This document shows, in pieces, positions 60,682-64,000 of a stretch of 64,000 bases of DNA; position 1 is the stretch's first letter; every line of letters starts with the position of its first letter. The DNA lies in assembly GCF_004352845.1 (NCBI RefSeq), contig NZ_SJRX01000002.1, positions 1-64,000 on the forward strand, written 5' to 3'. The notes under the pieces were generated by a model. The model saw only the letters and a list, made by a program, of their open reading frames with translations, did not search any database and had not been told where the DNA came from. This DNA is from Luteimonas terricola (GTDB lineage Bacteria > Pseudomonadota > Gammaproteobacteria > Xanthomonadales > Xanthomonadaceae). A program made the position numbers and the translations under genes.

Positions 60682-61641
60682 TCAGGGAACGAAGTGCTCG
60701 TGGCCCTTGCGGGCGGGCAGCCACGAGCGGCCGTCGCGATCCAGCGCCTGCACGCCCTGCCCCGCCACCACCGTGCCGACACGCGTGACCTCGACGCCGG
60801 TCTCTGCCGCGTCCGCCGCCGCCCGCACCGTGGCGTCGGCATCGCCGGGCGCGGTGAAGCAGAGTTCGTAGTCGTCGCCGCCCGATGCCTGCAGCATGCG
60901 CGCCGCATCGTCGCCCAGGTGCGGGCGCAGGGCTTCGCGGCCGGGCAGCGCATCGACCTCCAGCCGCACGGCCACGCCGCTGGCGACGCAGACATGGCCG
61001 AGGTCGGCGAGCACGCCGTCGGAGATGTCGATGCAGGCATTCGCCACGCCCGCCAGCGCGCGGCCCAGCGCGATGCGCGGCCGCGGGCGCTCCAGGCGTT
61101 CCCGCAGCGCCGGGGCGATGGTTTCGCCGGCGCGCCACTGGCCAAGCGCGGCCGCTGCGCCGCCGAGCGTGCCGCTCACCCACACGCCATCGCCCACGCG
61201 CGCGCCGTCGCGCCGCAGCGCGCGGCCGGGATCGACGAAGCCGTGCACGGTCACCGAGATCGACAGCGGCCCGCGCGTGGTGTCGCCGCCGACCAGGGCG
61301 ACGTCGTACAGCGAGGCCAGCGCCAGGAATCCGTCGAGGAAGCCGGCCACCCAGGCCGGATCGCCGTCGGGCAGCGACAGCGACAACGTGCACCACGCGG
61401 GTTCCGCTGCCATCGCCGCGAGGTCGGACAGGTTCACCGCCAGCGCCTTCCAGCCGACGTGCGCGGGATCGGTGCCCGGGGGGAAATGCACGCCGTCGTT
61501 GAGCGTGTCCATCGCCACCACCAGTTGCATGCCGGGCGGCGGCTGCAGCAGGGCGGCATCGTCGCCGATGCCCAGCACGACGTCGTCGCGCGCCTGCGTG
61601 GCGCGCGCGCGGATGAGGTCGATCAGCTTGAATTCGGCCAT
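60682..61641 (-). CDS. thiL: Thiamine-monophosphate kinase
   Basis: 319-residue PurM-fold kinase producing thiamine diphosphate. GIGDDAALL, the SDLAAMAAEP segment and VALVGGDTTRGPLS are the ThiL motifs. It follows nusB by 16 bases in the rib-nusB-thiL operon. It converges with yraN. Confidence 0.96.
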   Translation of the reverse strand: MAEFKLIDLIRARATQARDDVVLGIGDDAALLQPPPGMQLVVAMDTLNDGVHFPPGTDPAHVGWKALAVNLSDLAAMAAEPAWCTLSLSLPDGDPAWVAGFLDGFLALASLYDVALVGGDTTRGPLSISVTVHGFVDPGRALRRDGARVGDGVWVSGTLGGAAAALGQWRAGETIAPALRERLERPRPRIALGRALAGVANACIDISDGVLADLGHVCVASGVAVRLEVDALPGREALRPHLGDDAARMLQASGGDDYELCFTAPGDADATVRAAADAAETGVEVTRVGTVVAGQGVQALDRDGRSWLPARKGHEHFVP

Positions 61642-61657
61642 GGCGGCGGCCGCGGGC

Positions 61658-62131
61658 TCAGCCGCGCGACGCCTGCACTTCCGCCGCGCGCCACTCGGCG
61701 GCGGCGTGGTCGAGCACGCCGTTGACGTAGGTGTGGCCGTGCTCGGAACCGAAGCGCTTGACGGTTTTCAGCGCCTCGTCGATCACCACCCGGTAGGGCA
61801 CGTCGATGCGGTGGCGCAGCTCGTAGGCGGCGATGCGCAGCATCGCGCGCTCGATCGGGTCGACTTCGCCGATGGCGCGGTCGAGGAAGGGCTGCAGCGC
61901 CGCATCCAGGTCGCGGCGATGGGTCTCCACCCCGCGTACCAGGTCCTCGAAGTACTCGAGGTCGGCGACTTCATGCGCCTGTTCGTGGGCGAACTGGGCG
62001 ATCGCGTTGCGCGCATCCACGCCGGAAAGCTGCATCGCGTACACCGCCTGCAGCGCGCGCCGGCGCGAACGCGAGCGCGCCACGGTGTCGATGCCGGCAT
62101 TGCGGCCGCCGCCGCCACGCTGCGGCTTCAC
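61658..62131 (-). CDS. nusB: Transcription antitermination factor NusB
   Basis: 157-residue all-helical factor that binds boxA RNA with NusE. The block [15 protein letters not shown] near the N-terminus and [14 protein letters not shown] plus [15 protein letters not shown] later are diagnostic. The GTG at 62131 overlaps the ribH stop by four bases. The N-terminus has a Gly-rich extension of about 15 residues. Confidence 0.95.
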   Translation of the reverse strand: MKPQRGGGGRNAGIDTVARSRSRRRALQAVYAMQLSGVDARNAIAQFAHEQAHEVADLEYFEDLVRGVETHRRDLDAALQPFLDRAIGEVDPIERAMLRIAAYELRHRIDVPYRVVIDEALKTVKRFGSEHGHTYVNGVLDHAAAEWRAAEVQASRG

Positions 62132-62595
62132 GGCAGCTTCCTCAACAGATTGGCCATCTCGATCGCCACCAGGGCGCATTCCTCGCCCTTGTTGCCGTGG
62201 CTGCCACCGGCGCGGTCCTCGGCGTCGACCATGTCATCGACGGCAAGCACCCCGTTGGCCACCGGCACGCCGTGCGCGAGCTGGACCTGCGCCAGGCCCT
62301 CGGCGCAGCTGTCGGCGACGTGCTCGAAGTGGCGGGTGTCGCCACGCACCACGCAGCCCAGGGCGATGATCCCGGCGTGCCGGCCGCCACGCGCCAGGCG
62401 GTCGGCGACCATCGGAATCTCCCAGGCACCGGGCACGCGCACGACGTCGACGGCATCGACGGCCACGCCGTTGCCCTCGAACGTGGCGCGCGCGGCGCCC
62501 ACAAGGGCATCGACGATGCGTGGATTCCAGCGGCTGGCGATGATCGCGAAGCGCGCGCCGGCGGGCGCGTGCAGGTCGCCTTCGTGATGGGTCAT
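62128..62595 (-). CDS. ribH: 6,7-dimethyl-8-ribityllumazine synthase
   Basis: 155-residue enzyme for the penultimate riboflavin step. [28 protein letters not shown] and [14 protein letters not shown] are the substrate and phosphate-binding blocks, with the catalytic His in the last. It receives butanone phosphate from the RibB product of the upstream gene. Confidence 0.97.
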   Translation of the reverse strand: MTHHEGDLHAPAGARFAIIASRWNPRIVDALVGAARATFEGNGVAVDAVDVVRVPGAWEIPMVADRLARGGRHAGIIALGCVVRGDTRHFEHVADSCAEGLAQVQLAHGVPVANGVLAVDDMVDAEDRAGGSHGNKGEECALVAIEMANLLRKLP

Positions 62596-62639
62596 GGTGT
62601 GTTCCTGGGGCAGATCGGCATTCTAGCCCGTCTGCGACA

Positions 62640-62665
62640 TGCTTCCCCCGCAAAGCGGGGGAGGA
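62640..62665. repeat. Short intergenic palindrome
   Basis: TCCCCCGC, three A residues, GCGGGGGA form a perfect hairpin in the gap between ribH and ribB. It lacks a T run on the ribB-transcribed strand and is a REP-like or attenuator-like element, not a clear terminator. A FMN riboswitch is not recognised. Confidence 0.5.
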
Positions 62666-62719
62666 TGCCCGAAGGGCAGATGGGGGACGAAGCCTGCGGG
62701 CGTGTCGGCCGGCAGCGCC

Positions 62720-63844
62720 CTACGCCAGCGGGTCCATGTATTCGACGACTTCGAGGCCGAAGCCGGCCAGGCCGACCTGCTTGCGGGCGGTGCCCAGCAC
62801 GCGCAGCTTGCCCAGGCCGAGGTCGGCCAGGATCTGGCTGCCGGCGCCGTTGCGGCGCCATTCGACCAGGGCGCCGTCGCGCGCCGGCGCCGGCGATCGG
62901 CCTTCGGCGGGCAGCGCATCGGCGGCACGCAGGCGCTCGAGCAGCGCGTCGGGTGTCTGGCCGCCATCCAGCAGCACCAGCGCGCCGCGGCCCTCGGCGG
63001 CGATTCGCTGCAGCACCTCGCCGACCGCGGGACCGAAATCGGGCCGGCACCAGCGCAGCACGTCGGCCAGCGCGTTGCGCACCTGCACGCGCACCAGGGT
63101 CGGCGTTCCGGCATCGGGCTCGCCACGGACCAGGGCGAAGTGCAGCGCGTGGCCGAGGCGGTCGTGGTAGGTGTGCAGTCGGAACGGGCCGTGTTCGGTC
63201 TCGATGTCGCGGCTGTCCACGCGCTCCACCGTGTGCTCGGTCTCGAGGCGGTGGCGGATCAGGGCCTCGATCGAGCCCATCTTCAGCCCGTGCTCGCGCG
63301 CGAACACTTCCAGCTCCGGGCGGCGCGCCATGGTGCCATCGGGGTTGAGGATCTCGACCAGCACGCCGGCCGGCTCCAGCCCGGCGAGCATCGCCAGGTC
63401 GGTCGCGGCCTCGGTGTGGCCGGCGCGCGCCAGCACGCCGCCGGGCTGCGAGGCCAGCGGGAAGATGTGACCGGGCTGGGCGAGGTCCGACGGCGCCGCG
63501 TTGGGGCGCACCGCGGTGCGGACGGTGTGCGCGCGGTCGTAGGCCGAGATGCCGGTGGTGACGCCTTCCGCGGCCTCGATGCTGACGGTGAAATTGGTGT
63601 GGTGCGAGGAGGTATTGGCCTGGACCATCGGCGGCAGGCCCAGCTGCGCGCAGCGCTCGCGGGTCAGCGACAGGCAGACCAGGCCGCGGGCGTGGGTGAC
63701 CATGAAGTTGATGTCGGCGGGGCGCACGAGTTCGGCGGCCATGATCAGGTCGCCTTCGTTCTCGCGGTCTTCGTCGTCGACGATGACGACCATGCGGCCG
63801 GCGCGGAGTTCTTCGAGCAGTTCGGGGATGGGGGCGAAAGACAT
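62720..63844 (-). CDS. ribB: 3,4-dihydroxy-2-butanone-4-phosphate synthase with degenerate GTP cyclohydrolase II domain
   Basis: 374-residue two-domain protein. Residues 1-205 are an intact RibB domain (VVIVDDEDRENEGDLIMAAELV, THARGLVCLSL, HTEAATDLAMLAG). The remainder resembles RibA but lacks the zinc cysteines of active GTP cyclohydrolase II, where the family shows GECLTGD...RCDC. This is the RibBX-type hybrid known in proteobacteria, whose second half is non-catalytic. A separate ribA is therefore expected elsewhere. It lies between ribE and ribH. Confidence 0.93.
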   Translation of the reverse strand: MSFAPIPELLEELRAGRMVVIVDDEDRENEGDLIMAAELVRPADINFMVTHARGLVCLSLTRERCAQLGLPPMVQANTSSHHTNFTVSIEAAEGVTTGISAYDRAHTVRTAVRPNAAPSDLAQPGHIFPLASQPGGVLARAGHTEAATDLAMLAGLEPAGVLVEILNPDGTMARRPELEVFAREHGLKMGSIEALIRHRLETEHTVERVDSRDIETEHGPFRLHTYHDRLGHALHFALVRGEPDAGTPTLVRVQVRNALADVLRWCRPDFGPAVGEVLQRIAAEGRGALVLLDGGQTPDALLERLRAADALPAEGRSPAPARDGALVEWRRNGAGSQILADLGLGKLRVLGTARKQVGLAGFGLEVVEYMDPLA

Positions 63845-63899
63845 GGCGGACCTGGGATTGGGGGCTGGGGAAACGGCGCTGCCGACGGGAAGGCCGGGA

Positions 63900-64000
63900 C
63901 TAGGGCGCGCTTTGCAGGCGTTCGAGATAGCGCGCGATGAGGTCGACCTCGAGGTTGACCGGGTCGCCCACGCGCGCCGCGGAGAACGCGGTATGGGCCA
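63900..64000 (-). CDS. ribE: Riboflavin synthase alpha chain, C-terminal end (partial)
   Basis: Only the last 33 residues are in the window. The minus strand reads AHTAFSAARVGDPVNLEVD followed by LIARYLERLQSAP and a TAG stop. VGDPVNLEVDLIARYLERL is the typical C-terminal block of the riboflavin synthase second lumazine-binding domain. The gene continues past the window edge and is 55 bases upstream of ribB. Confidence 0.9.
   Translation of the reverse strand, partial: AHTAFSAARVGDPVNLEVDLIARYLERLQSAP

Noticed and set aside
62596-62719. FMN riboswitch upstream of ribH or downstream of ribB
   Set aside because: The conserved FMN-element blocks are not visible; only a short palindrome is present. 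The leader of the rib operon lies beyond the window edge.

Overview
This 64 kb window is a chromosomal segment of a GC-rich gammaproteobacterium of the Xanthomonadaceae/Lysobacteraceae group (Xanthomonas, Lysobacter, Luteimonas type). The evidence is the gene order: sucC-sucD beside pilS-pilR, a pilA/pilB-pilC-pilD-coaE block, Nudix-secA-M23-DUF721-lpxC-ftsZ, a full mra/dcw cluster, and rnpB-rsmI-lpoA-yraN. REP-type palindromes and a meso-DAP type MurE fit the same group. I name no species. All assignments come from reading translated sequence; no database search was run.

Layout. (1) 1-2423: end of a dispersed palindromic repeat, then the succinyl-CoA synthetase operon (minus strand). (2) 2477-28503: a type IV pilus locus. 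It holds pilS, pilR, two major-type pilins and pilB-pilC-pilD, but it is opened in several places. A hypothetical gene plus a nucleotidyltransferase lie antisense between pilS and pilR. A MntA/HepT-type pair follows pilR. A large carbohydrate island (about 9.1-24.4 kb) lies between the first pilin and pilB. A strong sigma-54 site precedes pilA and a second precedes pilB, as expected for PilS/PilR control. (3) 28601-35600: coaE, a Nudix/TMP-synthase-like fusion, secA, an M23 peptidase, a DUF721 protein and lpxC. (4) 35840-50259: ftsZ-ftsA-ftsQ-ddl-murC-ftsW-mraY-murF-murE-ftsI-ftsL-rsmH-mraZ, nearly all joined by start/stop overlaps, without murG, murD or murB. (5) 50518-57341: an accessory block (TonB-dependent receptor, AraC regulator, CadC-like/TolB-like membrane regulator) between mraZ and rnpB. 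(6) 57432-58134: a second copy of the dispersed repeat, then RNase P RNA. (7) 58188-64000: rsmI, a LpoA-like lipoprotein, yraN, then thiL, nusB, ribH, a RibB hybrid and the end of riboflavin synthase on the minus strand.

The most interesting part is the carbohydrate island. rfbF, rfbG, a 3,5-epimerase-like protein, a C-methyltransferase, a PLP sugar aminotransferase, a PglD-like acyltransferase, a CmcI-like enzyme, a flippase and a glycosyltransferase form one overlapping minus-strand operon. The gene set predicts a CDP-activated, C-methyl-branched, 4-amino-4,6-dideoxy sugar. Because the island lies between pilin genes and pilB, and a GT-C-like membrane protein directly follows the first pilin, a pilin glycan is a testable proposal. 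An O-antigen or other surface glycan role is the main alternative. Two different nucleotidyltransferase modules flanking pilR, and the two-hairpin repeat whose halves can pair with each other, are the other leading observations.
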